From Kribbella sandramycini (GTDB lineage Bacteria; Actinomycetota; Actinomycetes; Propionibacteriales; Kribbellaceae): 64,000 bases of DNA. The stretch lies in NCBI RefSeq assembly GCF_013131805.1, contig NZ_JABJRC010000010.1:62001-126000 (forward strand), read 5' to 3'. Numbering within the stretch: the first letter of the stretch is position 1; every line of letters begins with the position of its first letter. Of the stretch, positions 32,739-42,017 are shown piece by piece. Made by a program: the position numbers and the translations under genes. Below the pieces are notes generated by a model. That model ran no database searches. It saw only the letters and a program-made list of their open reading frames with translations, and had not been told where the DNA came from.

Positions 32739-33914
32739 ATGTCCATGACGGCCCACCTGCCGGCGCCAGTCGCCCGGACCGCGAAGGCGGTCCGGGCGCG
32801 GCTGCGTGGTCTCCGTTACACCTACGCGGCCCTGCCGGCCTTCCCGTCGGCGGCCACCGCCCCCGTGCGGATGCTGGTCGGCCCGACCAACTCCGCCGGG
32901 CAGGGCTACGAGTGGGCCCGGGCGGCCCGCACACTCCCCGGGGTCGCGGCCGACGCGTTCGCGATCCATCGGACGGCGGCCTTCCGGTTCGCCGACGACT
33001 ACGGCGTACCGCAGGCACGGTGGAGTCAGTCGCGCTGGGCTCGTGCCCAGCGCGAGCACGTTCTGGGCAGCTACACGCACGTCCTGGTCGAGTCGCTGCG
33101 GCCGATCCTCGGGTACGACGGTCATTCGGACGCGGCGGCGGATATCGCCGTACTGCAGGAGGCCGGCGTCGATGTCGCCCTGCTGTTCCATGGCTCCGAC
33201 ATCCGGCTGCCGAGCAGGCATGCGGCCCGGGAGCGGTTCTCACCGTTCGCCCACCAGGATGAGTTCACTCACAAACTTGAAGTCCAGGCCCGGCGGCATG
33301 CAGAGCTGATCGAGAGCCTCGGCCTGCCGGTCTTCGTCTCCACCCCGGACCTGTTGATCGACGTGCCGCAGGCGACCTGGCTGCCGGTCGTGATCGACCC
33401 TGCGCCGTGGGCCACGGCCGCGCGTCCGCTCTTCAGCGCCGAGCGTCCGATCGTCGTGCACGCGCCTTCCAGCTCACGGCTCAAGGGTTCGGCCCGCATC
33501 GACGAGGTGCTGACCGGCCTGCAGGAGCGCGGCCTGATCGAGTACCGGCGGATCACCGGTATCGCGCATGCGGAGATGCCGAGCGTGATCGGCAGCGCCG
33601 ATATCGTTGTAGACCAGCTGGGAATTGGCCTGTACGGCGTCGCCGCGGCCGAGGCCCTGGCGGCCGGCCGGATCGTCGTCTCGTACGTCGGTTCGGAGCT
33701 ACGCGCTCGGGTGCGTAGTCTGACTGGGCGCGAGGTACCGATCGTGGAGGCGGACGACGACACGCTGAGTGACGTCGTCGGCGATCTCGTCGCGAACCCG
33801 CAGGCCGCTGCCGATCAGGCGGCGGCCGGGCCCGGTTTCGCGGCGGAGCTGCACGACGGCCGCCGCGCAGCCGAAGTCCTCAGCCACTGGCTGACCGAGA
33901 AGGAGACCCTGTGA
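32739..33914 (+). CDS. Glycosyltransferase-like protein, paralogue of the C-terminal half of the 40130-42016 gene
   Basis: 391 residues. After a basic N-terminus, VRMLVGPTNSAGQGYEWARA opens a GT-B-like fold. Central and C-terminal blocks LLFHGSDIRLPSRHA, FVSTPDLLIDVPQATWLPVV, IVVHAPSSSRLKGSARIDEV, LQERGLIEYRRITGI, and ADIVVDQLGIGLYGVAAAEA recur almost unchanged in the 40130-42016 product, so the two are paralogues. The last block occupies the position of the GT4 donor-binding motif, with a Glu kept. ATG 32739 has GAGG close upstream. Sugar and role unknown. Confidence 0.75.
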   Translation: MSMTAHLPAPVARTAKAVRARLRGLRYTYAALPAFPSAATAPVRMLVGPTNSAGQGYEWARAARTLPGVAADAFAIHRTAAFRFADDYGVPQARWSQSRWARAQREHVLGSYTHVLVESLRPILGYDGHSDAAADIAVLQEAGVDVALLFHGSDIRLPSRHAARERFSPFAHQDEFTHKLEVQARRHAELIESLGLPVFVSTPDLLIDVPQATWLPVVIDPAPWATAARPLFSAERPIVVHAPSSSRLKGSARIDEVLTGLQERGLIEYRRITGIAHAEMPSVIGSADIVVDQLGIGLYGVAAAEALAAGRIVVSYVGSELRARVRSLTGREVPIVEADDDTLSDVVGDLVANPQAAADQAAAGPGFAAELHDGRRAAEVLSHWLTEKETL

Positions 33915-34522
33915 CCACCCGTATCGCCCCGTCGGCCGATGTCGACGAGCGCGCTCAGATCGGCGACGGTTCGTCGGTCTGGCACCTGGCCCAGGTCCGC
34001 GAGAACGCGGTGCTGGGGGAGAACTGCATCGTCGGCCGTGGCGCCTACATCGGGACCGGGGTCCGGATGGGCGACAACTGCAAGATCCAGAACTACGCCC
34101 TGGTGTACGAGCCGGCCTCCCTCGAGGACGGCGTGTTCATCGGCCCGGCCGTGGTGCTGACCAACGACTACTTCCCGCGCGCGGTGAACCCGGACGGGAC
34201 GCCGAAGAGCGGCCACGACTGGGAGCCGGTCGGCGTGACGCTGAAGGAGGGCTGCTCGCTGGGCGCCCGCAGCACCTGCGTCGCCCCGGTCACCGTCGGT
34301 CGCTGGGCGACCGTCGCGGCCGGCGCCGTCGTGGTCAAGGACGTGCCGGACTTCTCGCTGGTCGCCGGCGTCCCGGCGCGGCACCTGAAGTGGGTCGGCA
34401 AGGCCGGCGTACCGCTGCTCGCTGTCGGGGACGGCGAGTGGAAATGCCCGAACACGGGCGAGCTCTACATCGAAACCGACGGGCGGCTGCGGCCGGCCGA
34501 TGAAGCACAGGAGGAGAACTGA
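33911..34522 (+). CDS. Sugar N-acetyltransferase, left-handed beta-helix (WbpD/WlbB-like)
   Basis: 203 residues. Hexapeptide repeats are evident (AQIGDGSSVWHLAQVRENAV, LGENCIVGRGAYIGTGVRMG, LGARSTCVAPVTVGRWATVA). The central insertion VVLTNDYFPRAVNPDG is diagnostic for UDP-2-acetamido-3-amino-2,3-dideoxyglucuronate N-acetyltransferases. It acetylates the 3-amino group using acetyl-CoA, the fourth step to UDP-ManNAc3NAcA. GTG start in a GTGA overlap; its stop overlaps the next ATG. Its neighbours supply the preceding and following steps. Confidence 0.88.
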   Translation: MTTRIAPSADVDERAQIGDGSSVWHLAQVRENAVLGENCIVGRGAYIGTGVRMGDNCKIQNYALVYEPASLEDGVFIGPAVVLTNDYFPRAVNPDGTPKSGHDWEPVGVTLKEGCSLGARSTCVAPVTVGRWATVAAGAVVVKDVPDFSLVAGVPARHLKWVGKAGVPLLAVGDGEWKCPNTGELYIETDGRLRPADEAQEEN

Positions 34523-35610
34523 TGGTGCAGCCGATTCCGGCCGCGAAGCCGATCATCGGGAAGGAGGAGCGCGAGGCTGTCGACCGTGTCATGCAGTCCG
34601 GCATGCTCGCCCAGGGTCCTGAGGTGGCGGCGTTCGAGCAGGAGTTCGGCGCAGCGCTGGTCTCCGGCCGGGCGTGCGTCGCGACCAACTCCGGGACGTC
34701 GGGCCTGCACCTGGGCCTGCTGGCCGCGGGTGTCGGTCCGGGTGACGAGGTCATCGTCCCGTCCTTCACCTTCGCCGCGACCGCGAACAGCGTCGCGCTG
34801 ACCGGCGCCACCCCGGTCTTCGTCGACATCGAGCCGACGTACTTCTGCCTGGACCCGGCCGCCGTCGAGGCCGCGATCACCGAGAAGACCAAGGCCGTCA
34901 TGCCGGTGCACCTGTTCGGTCACCCGGCGAACATGACCGCGCTGCAGGCGATCGCCGACAAGCACGGCATCGCGATCTACGAGGACGCCGCGCAGGCCCA
35001 CGGCGCGACCTGGAACGGCGCGCCCGTCGGCACCTTCGGCGACTTCGCGATGTTCAGCCTCTACCCGACCAAGAACATGACGTCCGGTGAGGGCGGCATG
35101 AACTCGGTCGCCAACGAGGAGCTCGAGCGCCGGATGCGGCTGTTCCGCAACCAGGGCATGCTCAAGCAGTACGAGAACGAGGTCGTCGGCCTGAACAACC
35201 GGATGACCGACCTGCACGCCGCCATCGGCCGCGTGCAGCTGACCAAGGTCGGCGGCTGGACCAAGCAGCGGCAGGAGAACGCGGCCTTCCTGGACGCGAA
35301 CCTCGCCGGTGTCGGCGTCCCCGCCGTCGCCGAAGAGGCCAGCCACGTGTACCACCAGTACACGATCCGCGTCACCGAGGACCGCGACGGTTTCGCGAAC
35401 GCGCTGCGCACCGAGTACGGCGTCGGCTGCGGCGTCTACTACCCGATCCCGAACCACCGCCTCCCGTCGTTCCAGCGTGCGGTCGAGCTGCCGGAGACCG
35501 AGAAGGCCGCGGCCGAGGTGCTCTCGCTGCCGGTCCACCCGTCCCTGTCCGAGGACGACCTGAACCGGATCGTGGCCGCGGTGAACACCGTGGCGAAGGC
35601 TGGTGCGTGA
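34522..35610 (+). CDS. DegT/DnrJ/EryC1/StrS sugar aminotransferase (WbpE/WlbC-like)
   Basis: 362 residues. A PLP enzyme that transfers an amino group from glutamate to the 3-keto sugar nucleotide. Motifs: NSGTSGLHLGLLAAGVGPGD, FTFAATANSVALTGATPVFV, IYEDAAQAHGATWNG with the PLP-binding Asp, and the Schiff-base Lys in SLYPTKNMTSGEGGM. C-terminal GVGCGVYYPIPNHRLPSFQR is typical of the WbpE/DegT clade. It starts on the last base of the preceding stop and lies between the acetyltransferase and the oxidoreductase with which it forms the 3-amino-sugar pathway. Confidence 0.92.
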   Translation: MVQPIPAAKPIIGKEEREAVDRVMQSGMLAQGPEVAAFEQEFGAALVSGRACVATNSGTSGLHLGLLAAGVGPGDEVIVPSFTFAATANSVALTGATPVFVDIEPTYFCLDPAAVEAAITEKTKAVMPVHLFGHPANMTALQAIADKHGIAIYEDAAQAHGATWNGAPVGTFGDFAMFSLYPTKNMTSGEGGMNSVANEELERRMRLFRNQGMLKQYENEVVGLNNRMTDLHAAIGRVQLTKVGGWTKQRQENAAFLDANLAGVGVPAVAEEASHVYHQYTIRVTEDRDGFANALRTEYGVGCGVYYPIPNHRLPSFQRAVELPETEKAAAEVLSLPVHPSLSEDDLNRIVAAVNTVAKAGA

Positions 35611-35611
35611 G

Positions 35612-36607
35612 ATGGCGAACCTGAAGGCGGGCCTGATCGGCCTCGGCATGATGGGCCGTCACCACGCCCGCGTGCTGGCTTCCCTGGAGGGCGTCGACCT
35701 GGTCGCCGTCGCGGACCCGGGCGGTGACAAGTTCGGCGTCGCCGGTGGTCGTCCGGTGCACGAGAACATCGAGCAGTTGATTGCCGAAGGCATCGACTAC
35801 TGCATGGTCGCGGTCCCGACCCAGTACCACGCCGAGATCGCCAAGGCGCTGGCCGAGGCCGGCGTACACGCGATGATCGAGAAGCCGCTGGCCGGCTCCT
35901 CGGCCGAGGCCACCGAGATCGCCAAGGCGTTCGAGGCCGCCGGCCTGGTCGGCGCGGTCGGTCACATCGAGCGGTACAACCCGGCGCTGCAGGCGCTCCG
36001 GGTCCGCCTCGAGGCCGGCGAGCTGGGCGACATCTACCAGATCACCACCCGTCGGCAGGGCCCGTTCCCGGCCCGGATCGCCGATGTCGGCGTCGTCCTC
36101 GACCTCGCCACCCACGACATCGACCTGACCGCGTGGGTGACGCAGTCCCCGTTCGTCACGGTCTCCGCGCAGAGCGCGCACAAGTCCGGCCGCCAGTACG
36201 AGGACCTGATCGCCATCACCGGCAAGCTCGCCGACGGCACGGTCACCAGCCACCTGATCAACTGGCTGTCCCCGATGAAGGAGCGGCTCACCGTCGTCAC
36301 CGGTGAGAAGGGCGCGTTCATCGCCGACACCCTGACCGCCGACCTCACCTTCCACGCCAACGGCACGGTCGCCACCGCGTGGGACGACGTCGCGCACTTC
36401 CGCGGCGTCAGCGAGGGCGACATGGTCCGGTACGCGATCAGCAAGCCCGAGCCGCTGCGCACCGAGCACGAGCAGTTCCGGGACGCCGTCCTCGGCAAGG
36501 ACGCCGATATCGTCACCCTGGCCCAGGGTCTGGCGACCGTCGCCGTCGCCGAGGCCGTCATCCAGTCGGCCGCCGAGGACCGCATGATCAAGGTCGCCGG
36601 CGCATGA
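35612..36607 (+). CDS. Gfo/Idh/MocA oxidoreductase (WbpB/WlbA-like 3-dehydrogenase)
   Basis: 331 residues. An N-terminal NAD-binding fold, LKAGLIGLGMMGRHHARVLA, is followed by the catalytic-domain motif HAMIEKPLAGSSAEATEIAK (EKP) and GAVGHIERYNPALQALR; ATHDIDLTAWV holds the conserved His/Asp. It oxidises C3 of UDP-GlcNAcA so that the aminotransferase can act. ATG 35612 is preferred because the product begins like the family; a GTG at 35603 is possible. It overlaps the next gene by 4 bp. Same cassette as the acetyltransferase, aminotransferase and epimerase. Confidence 0.9.
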   Translation: MANLKAGLIGLGMMGRHHARVLASLEGVDLVAVADPGGDKFGVAGGRPVHENIEQLIAEGIDYCMVAVPTQYHAEIAKALAEAGVHAMIEKPLAGSSAEATEIAKAFEAAGLVGAVGHIERYNPALQALRVRLEAGELGDIYQITTRRQGPFPARIADVGVVLDLATHDIDLTAWVTQSPFVTVSAQSAHKSGRQYEDLIAITGKLADGTVTSHLINWLSPMKERLTVVTGEKGAFIADTLTADLTFHANGTVATAWDDVAHFRGVSEGDMVRYAISKPEPLRTEHEQFRDAVLGKDADIVTLAQGLATVAVAEAVIQSAAEDRMIKVAGA

Positions 36608-37656
36608 AGGTCCTGAGCATTGTCGGGGCCCGGCCTCAGTTCGTGAAACTCGCGCCGATCGCCGAGGCGTTCGCCGCGACCGACCACGAGCACGTGATCG
36701 TGCACACCGGTCAGCACTACGACAAGAACATGTCCGACGTGTTCTTCGCCGACCTGAAGATCCCGGCGCCGGATGTCCACCTGGGCGTCGGCTCCGGGAG
36801 CCACGGCGTGCAGACCGGCGCGATGCTGTCCGCGATGGACGCCGTCCTCGACGAGCACCGCCCGGACTGGGTGCTCGTCTACGGCGACACCAACTCGACG
36901 GTCGCCGGCGCGCTGTCCGCGGTGAAGATGCACCTCCCGGTCGCGCACCTGGAGGCCGGTCTGCGGTCGTTCAACCGGCGGATGCCGGAGGAGCACAACC
37001 GCGTGCTGACCGACCACGCGGCGGACATCCTGCTGGCCCCGACCCAGGTCGCGATGGACCACCTGGCCAACGAGGGCCTGAAGGAGCGCTCGCGGCTGGT
37101 CGGCGACGTCATGACGGATGTCTGCTTCCGGGTTCGGGACGCCGTCCAGGACAAGCCGTTCGACCTGCCGTTCAAGCAGGGTGAGTACCTGGTCGCCACG
37201 ATCCACCGCCCGGACAACACCGACGACCCGGAGCACCTGGCCGGCATCATCGAGGGTCTGGCCAACGCCGGGCGCCCGGTGGTCCTGCTGGCGCACCCGC
37301 GCCTGGTCGCCAAGTGCGCCGAGCACGGCATCAAGCTGGAGCGTCCGGATGGCTCGCTGCACGTCCGCGAGCCGCTGGCCTACCCGGAGATGGTTCAGGC
37401 CGTCCTCGGCTCGGCCGGTGTCGTCACCGACTCCGGTGGTCTGCAGAAGGAGGCCTTCCTGCTGGGCCGCGTCTGCACCACGCTGCGTCCCGAGACCGAG
37501 TGGGTCGAGACCGTCGACTCCGGCTGGAACGTCCTGACCATGGATGTCAGCAAGCTCCCCGAGCTGGCGGCCCGGCCGGCGCCATCGGGCGAGCGTCCGA
37601 CGCCGTACGGCGACGGTCACGCGGCCGACCGCGTGGTCGCCGCGCTCGCCGAGTAG
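36604..37656 (+). CDS. Non-hydrolysing UDP-sugar 2-epimerase (WecB/WbpI family)
   Basis: 350 residues. VLSIVGARPQFVKLAPIAEA, HTGQHYDKNMSDVFF, VYGDTNSTVAGALSA, HLEAGLRSFNRRMPEEHNR and VTDSGGLQKEAFLLG are the signature blocks of WecB-type epimerases. By itself it could make UDP-ManNAc, but in this cassette the WbpI-type reaction, UDP-GlcNAc3NAcA to UDP-ManNAc3NAcA, is more likely. ATG 36604 forms an ATGA overlap with the oxidoreductase. An acyltransferase gene follows 4 bases after its stop. Confidence 0.93.
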   Translation: MKVLSIVGARPQFVKLAPIAEAFAATDHEHVIVHTGQHYDKNMSDVFFADLKIPAPDVHLGVGSGSHGVQTGAMLSAMDAVLDEHRPDWVLVYGDTNSTVAGALSAVKMHLPVAHLEAGLRSFNRRMPEEHNRVLTDHAADILLAPTQVAMDHLANEGLKERSRLVGDVMTDVCFRVRDAVQDKPFDLPFKQGEYLVATIHRPDNTDDPEHLAGIIEGLANAGRPVVLLAHPRLVAKCAEHGIKLERPDGSLHVREPLAYPEMVQAVLGSAGVVTDSGGLQKEAFLLGRVCTTLRPETEWVETVDSGWNVLTMDVSKLPELAARPAPSGERPTPYGDGHAADRVVAALAE

Positions 37657-37660
37657 TTCG

Positions 37661-38821
37661 ATGTCGATGGCTGCCGAGGACCGGGTGCGGCCTGTTCAGG
37701 AGACTCCTGAGCAGGCGGCCTCGGCCACGGCAGCCAACGTCGTTTCACCGCGGGTCGAGTCGCTCACCGGCCTGCGCTGGTGGGCGGCGTTCTTCGTGTT
37801 CACCCACCACATGGGCAACCTGGCCCCGCTGCCGATCCGCGAGTTCCTGAAGCTCGGCACCTCCGGGGTGACGTTCTTCTTCGTGCTCTCCGGTTTCGTG
37901 CTCACCTGGTCGGCCCGGCCGGGGACGTCGGCGGGCACCTTCTACCGCCGCCGGTTCGCCCGGATCGTCCCGGCGCACGTGGTCGCGCTGATCCCGGCGT
38001 TGTTCGTGTTCTACCGGTTCGATCCGCCGGAGAACCTGTTCTGGATCAAGCCGGTCGCGATGACCGCGATCGTGTTGTCGCTGTTCCTGCTGAACGGCTG
38101 GTCCAACGATCCGGACATCCTGTACGGCGGTAACCCGGCGTCCTGGACGTTGTCGATCGAGGCGTTCTTCTACGCGTTCTTCCCGTTCCTGTACCGGGTG
38201 ACCGCGCGGATGAAGCTGATCGGCGCGCTCGTGCTCGCGGCGGCCGCGCTCGCGATCGCAGCCGCCTACCGGCTCACGCAGTACCACTGGGCCGAGCTGC
38301 CGACGCTGCCGCCGCCGTTACTGCACACGGTCGCGTTCCTGGTCGGCGTCGCGCTGGCGATCGCCTTGCGCTCCGGCTGGACGACGCGGCTGCCCGCCTG
38401 GCTGGGGTACGTCGCGATCGGCGCCGGTCTGCTCGTCCTCACCTACACCTTCCGGCACCCCGGCAAGGTGCCGTTCGGGACCGAGATCAGCCTGCTGCAG
38501 AAGGAGATCCTGACGCTCCTCTACGGCTTCCTGATCCTGGTCGTCGCCGCCCGGGACCTGCGCGGGGGCCGGTCCCTCCTCCGGAGCAAACCGCTGGTCG
38601 CGCTCGGCCAGTGGTCGTACTCCTTCTATCTGGTGCACGCCACCATCCTGTACGGGATCAGGGAGCTGCACGGGTCCGCGGAAGCGGTCTCGTGGGCGAA
38701 CCTGACCTGGTACGCCGGTGTCGGCGCCGTATCGATCCTCGCCTCGTGGCTGCTCTACCGGTTCGTCGAGCATCCGCTGGAACTGAAGCTCCGAGGCTCC
38801 CGTTCAAGAATCACTACCTAG
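37661..38821 (+). CDS. Acyltransferase 3 family membrane O-acyltransferase
   Basis: 386 residues with about ten membrane segments. RVESLTGLRWWAAFFVFTHH carries the catalytic-type Arg and His of the OafA/NodX family; GTSGVTFFFVLSGFVLTW and FYRRRFARIVPAHVVAL are the next two conserved blocks, and WSYSFYLVHATILY lies near the C-terminus. It transfers an acyl (often acetyl) group from the cytosolic side to a surface glycan and so probably decorates this polymer. ATG 37661 or 37667 are both possible; the upstream frame is antisense-like filler. Next gene starts 10 bases after its stop. Confidence 0.88.
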   Translation: MSMAAEDRVRPVQETPEQAASATAANVVSPRVESLTGLRWWAAFFVFTHHMGNLAPLPIREFLKLGTSGVTFFFVLSGFVLTWSARPGTSAGTFYRRRFARIVPAHVVALIPALFVFYRFDPPENLFWIKPVAMTAIVLSLFLLNGWSNDPDILYGGNPASWTLSIEAFFYAFFPFLYRVTARMKLIGALVLAAAALAIAAAYRLTQYHWAELPTLPPPLLHTVAFLVGVALAIALRSGWTTRLPAWLGYVAIGAGLLVLTYTFRHPGKVPFGTEISLLQKEILTLLYGFLILVVAARDLRGGRSLLRSKPLVALGQWSYSFYLVHATILYGIRELHGSAEAVSWANLTWYAGVGAVSILASWLLYRFVEHPLELKLRGSRSRITT

Positions 38822-38831
38822 TGGAGTTGTC

Positions 38832-40133
38832 GTGCGAGTCAGTGTTGTTGCCTTAGGCAAGATCGGCCTGCCGTTGGCGGTCCAGTTCGCGTCCAAGGGT
38901 CACCAGGTCGTCGGTGTCGACATCAACGAGAAGTTCGTCGAGCTGGTGAACGCCGGCCAGGAGCCGTTCCCGGGTGAGGACCACCTGCAGGAGCTGCTCG
39001 CCGAGACCGTGGCCGACGGCCGCCTGCGGGCGACCACCGACTACGCGGACGCGATCCCGAACAGCGACGCCGTGGTCATCGTCGTCCCGCTGTTCGTGGA
39101 CGAGAAGACCGGTGAGCCGGAGTTCGGCTGGATGGAGAACGCGACCCGTTCGCTGGCCGAGCACCTGACCCCGGGCACCCTGGTCTCCTACGAGACCACG
39201 CTGCCGGTCGGCACCACGCGGAACCGCTGGAAGCCGATGCTGGAGGAGATCTCCGGCCTGACCGAGGGCACCGACTTCCACCTGGTGTTCTCGCCGGAGC
39301 GCGTCCTCACCGGCCGCGTCTTCGCGGACCTGCGCAAGTACCCGAAGCTGGTCGGCGGCCTGTCCGACGAGGGCGCCAAGCGCGCCACCGAGTTCTACGA
39401 GGCCGTCCTCGACTTCGACGACCGTCCGGACCTCGAGCGCGGTAACGGCGTCTGGGACCTGGGTTCCGCCGAGGCCGCCGAGCTGGCGAAGCTGGCCGAG
39501 ACGACGTACCGCGACGTGAACATCGGCCTGGCGAACCAGTTCGCCCGCTTCGCCGGTCAGAACGGTATCGACGTCACCCAGGTGATCGACGCCTCGAACT
39601 CGCAGCCCTACAGCCACATCCACCGCCCGGGGATCGCCGTCGGCGGCCACTGCATCCCGGTCTACCCGCGGCTCTACCTGTGGACAGACCCGGAGGCGAC
39701 CGTCGTCCGCGCGGCCCGCGAGGCCAACGCCGGCATGCCGGACTACACCATCGGCCTGCTCGAGGGCGCGTACGGCGACCTCAAGGGCGCCAAGGTCGTC
39801 GTCCTCGGCGCGTCGTACCGCGGCGGCGTCAAGGAGACCGCGTTCTCCGGCGTCTTCCCGGCCGTCGAGGCGCTCAAGGGCCGGGGCGCCGAGGTCTTCG
39901 TGCACGACCCGATGTACACCGACGAGGAGCTCACCGGCCTCGGCTTCACGCCGTACGCGCTGGGCGCCCCGGTGGACGCGGCCGTCCTGCAGGCCGACCA
40001 CGCCGAGTACGCCGAGCTGACGCCGGCCGAGCTGCCGGGTGTGCAGGTGCTCGTGGACGGCCGTGACCGCACGGACGCGGCGAAGTGGGCGGGCGTCCGT
40101 CGGATCGTGATCGGAAGGTCCGTCCGGCAGTGA
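38832..40133 (+). CDS. UDP-N-acetylhexosamine 6-dehydrogenase (WbpA/WecC family)
   Basis: 433 residues. It oxidises C6 of UDP-GlcNAc (or UDP-ManNAc) to the uronic acid in two NAD-dependent steps. The N-terminal SVVALGKIGLPLAVQFASKG dinucleotide fold, FSPERVLTGRVFADLRKYPK, AELAKLAETTYRDVNIGLAN, and the catalytic Cys in GIAVGGHCIPVYPRLYL are all present. The C-terminal UDP-binding domain has VVVLGASYRGGVKETAFSG. It supplies the UDP-GlcNAcA that starts the 2,3-diamino-uronic acid pathway encoded just upstream. GTG start; its end overlaps the next gene by 4 bp. Confidence 0.92.
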   Translation: MRVSVVALGKIGLPLAVQFASKGHQVVGVDINEKFVELVNAGQEPFPGEDHLQELLAETVADGRLRATTDYADAIPNSDAVVIVVPLFVDEKTGEPEFGWMENATRSLAEHLTPGTLVSYETTLPVGTTRNRWKPMLEEISGLTEGTDFHLVFSPERVLTGRVFADLRKYPKLVGGLSDEGAKRATEFYEAVLDFDDRPDLERGNGVWDLGSAEAAELAKLAETTYRDVNIGLANQFARFAGQNGIDVTQVIDASNSQPYSHIHRPGIAVGGHCIPVYPRLYLWTDPEATVVRAAREANAGMPDYTIGLLEGAYGDLKGAKVVVLGASYRGGVKETAFSGVFPAVEALKGRGAEVFVHDPMYTDEELTGLGFTPYALGAPVDAAVLQADHAEYAELTPAELPGVQVLVDGRDRTDAAKWAGVRRIVIGRSVRQ

Positions 40134-42016
40134 GCCACCCCGACCTGCGGGTCGTGATGCTGGTGGCGGACGACGTCACCGGTGACAGCAGAGTCCGCAG
40201 GGAGGCTGCGGCGTTGGCCGGGTCCGGAGTACAGGTCACTGTGCTCGGGGTCTCGGCCACCGGGGAGCCGTCGAAGGAAGTTCTCGACGGCGCCCTGGTC
40301 GTCCGGGTGTCGGTTCCGTACCGGCTCCGGGACGAGCGGTTGCGCCGCCGTGCCGCCCGCCGGGACTGGCGTCCCCCGCTGGTCGGGTACAAGCACCAAA
40401 CCACGTACGTGGCGCGCGGTCTGCGCGCCAAACTCGGCGTCGGCGAGCTCCAGGCCGACGCCGGGCACGGAAAGCTCAGCCAGGTCTCGCAGCAGGTCCG
40501 GAGCGCCGGCTGGTTCGTTTTCCGTGCTGCGAAAGGCCTACGCAATGCGGTCGGCCGGCAGGCTGACGTGCCGTTCCGCGGCGGCTGGCGGGCCTACGAC
40601 GGTCTCGTCGATCGGCTCACCTGGCCGGCGCCCTGGCAGCGCATCCACCCGGAGGCGCTCGACCTCGAGCTCGCCTTCGGCGGGCTGATCGACCGGCTCG
40701 AACCCGATGTCGTCCATGCCCAGGGCGTCCAGGTGCTCGGCGTCGCCACCCGCGCGGCCGGCCGCGCGAAGCTGAGCAAACGATCGCTGCAGGCCGTGTA
40801 CGACGGTCGTGAGGCGCCGGCGGGCACGCCTAGGGCCGTGCAGGCCTGGGTCAAGCACGAGCGGCAGTACCGCGACCGGGTCGACCGGGTGGTCGGGCCG
40901 GGGGAGGAGCTGCGCACGGTGTACGCCGAGCTGACCGGCCGCCCGATCGCGGTGGTCGAGCGGCCCGAGCCGTCGGCGCAGTCCCGGCGGTTGCTGATCG
41001 GTCCGGCCAATATCGCCGGGCAGGCCTGGATGTGGTCCCAGGCCGTCGAGCGGTCGCTCCCCGGGATCGCTGTCGAGACGCTGGCCACGAGCGACACGAA
41101 GTACGCGTTCCCGTCGCATCGGCGCGGTACGTACGAGCAGTACCGGTCCGATCTGCGCTGGCAGTTCGAGCTGACGGCGTACGCGCTGTCCGAGGTGACC
41201 CATGTGCTCTTCGAACGCGGCCGGCCGATGTTCGGGCAGCTGCCCGGGCAGAGCTGGCTGGCCGACGTCCCGACACTCGACCGGTCCGGGATCGCGCACG
41301 GGCTGATCTTCCACGGCTCCGAGATCCGCGACCCGGCCCGGCACCGGGAGCTGTTCGAGCATTCGCCGTTCAAGGATCCGGCCGATCCACTGACGGCCCA
41401 GCTGCAGGCGGAGACGGACCGGACGCGCGCCCAGTTGGCGACGTACGACGGCCCGGTCTTCGTCACCACCCCCGACCTGCTCGACTTCGTCCCCAACAGC
41501 ACGTGGCTGCCCCTGACGGTCGATGTGGCGGCCTTCGCGTCCAGCCGACCGGTCTTGGAGCGCGCGGTGCCCGTCGTCCTGCACGCGCCCTCCAGCAGCG
41601 CGCTGAAGGGATCGGCGTACGTCGACCCGGTGCTGACCGCGTTGCAGGAGCGCGGCCTGATCGAGTATCAGCGTGTCGAAGGCGTGCCGCATACCGAGCT
41701 GGCCGAGCTCGTTCGGGAGGCCGACATCGTGGTCGATCAGCTGACGCTCGGCTCGTACGGCGTTTTCGCGTGTGAGTCGATGGCGGCGGGGCGGGTCACG
41801 GTCGGCCACGTCGCAGATCGCGTCCGCGCACAGCTGCCGACCGAACTGCCGATCGCGGAGGCGACTCCTGACGATCTGGGCGCGGTGATCGAGCGGCTGA
41901 TCGCGGAGCGGGAGACCGCGCGCAAACTGGCTGACAGCGGCCCGGCGTACATCCGGGAAGTACACGATGGGCGCGGCGCGGTCGAGGCGCTGCTACCTTT
42001 CCTCGGTGGCAGGTGA
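40130..42016 (+). CDS. Two-part glycosyltransferase-like fusion protein
   Basis: 628 residues. Residues 1-270 begin DLRVVMLVADDVTGDSRVRR, EAAALAGSGVQVTVLGVSAT, the start of a GT4-type acceptor domain (compare the next gene), and include LEPDVVHAQGVQVLGVATRA. From about residue 285 a second module begins RRLLIGPANIAGQAWMWSQA and contains LIFHGSEIRDPARH, FVTTPDLLDFVPNSTWLPL, VVLHAPSSSALKGSAYVDPV, LQERGLIEYQRVEGVPH and ADIVVDQLTLGSYGVFACES. This half is a paralogue of the 32739-33914 product. It may be a bifunctional transferase or a GT-B enzyme with an unusual donor half. GTGA overlap with the dehydrogenase. Confidence 0.78.
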   Translation: MSHPDLRVVMLVADDVTGDSRVRREAAALAGSGVQVTVLGVSATGEPSKEVLDGALVVRVSVPYRLRDERLRRRAARRDWRPPLVGYKHQTTYVARGLRAKLGVGELQADAGHGKLSQVSQQVRSAGWFVFRAAKGLRNAVGRQADVPFRGGWRAYDGLVDRLTWPAPWQRIHPEALDLELAFGGLIDRLEPDVVHAQGVQVLGVATRAAGRAKLSKRSLQAVYDGREAPAGTPRAVQAWVKHERQYRDRVDRVVGPGEELRTVYAELTGRPIAVVERPEPSAQSRRLLIGPANIAGQAWMWSQAVERSLPGIAVETLATSDTKYAFPSHRRGTYEQYRSDLRWQFELTAYALSEVTHVLFERGRPMFGQLPGQSWLADVPTLDRSGIAHGLIFHGSEIRDPARHRELFEHSPFKDPADPLTAQLQAETDRTRAQLATYDGPVFVTTPDLLDFVPNSTWLPLTVDVAAFASSRPVLERAVPVVLHAPSSSALKGSAYVDPVLTALQERGLIEYQRVEGVPHTELAELVREADIVVDQLTLGSYGVFACESMAAGRVTVGHVADRVRAQLPTELPIAEATPDDLGAVIERLIAERETARKLADSGPAYIREVHDGRGAVEALLPFLGGR

Positions 42017-42017
42017 C

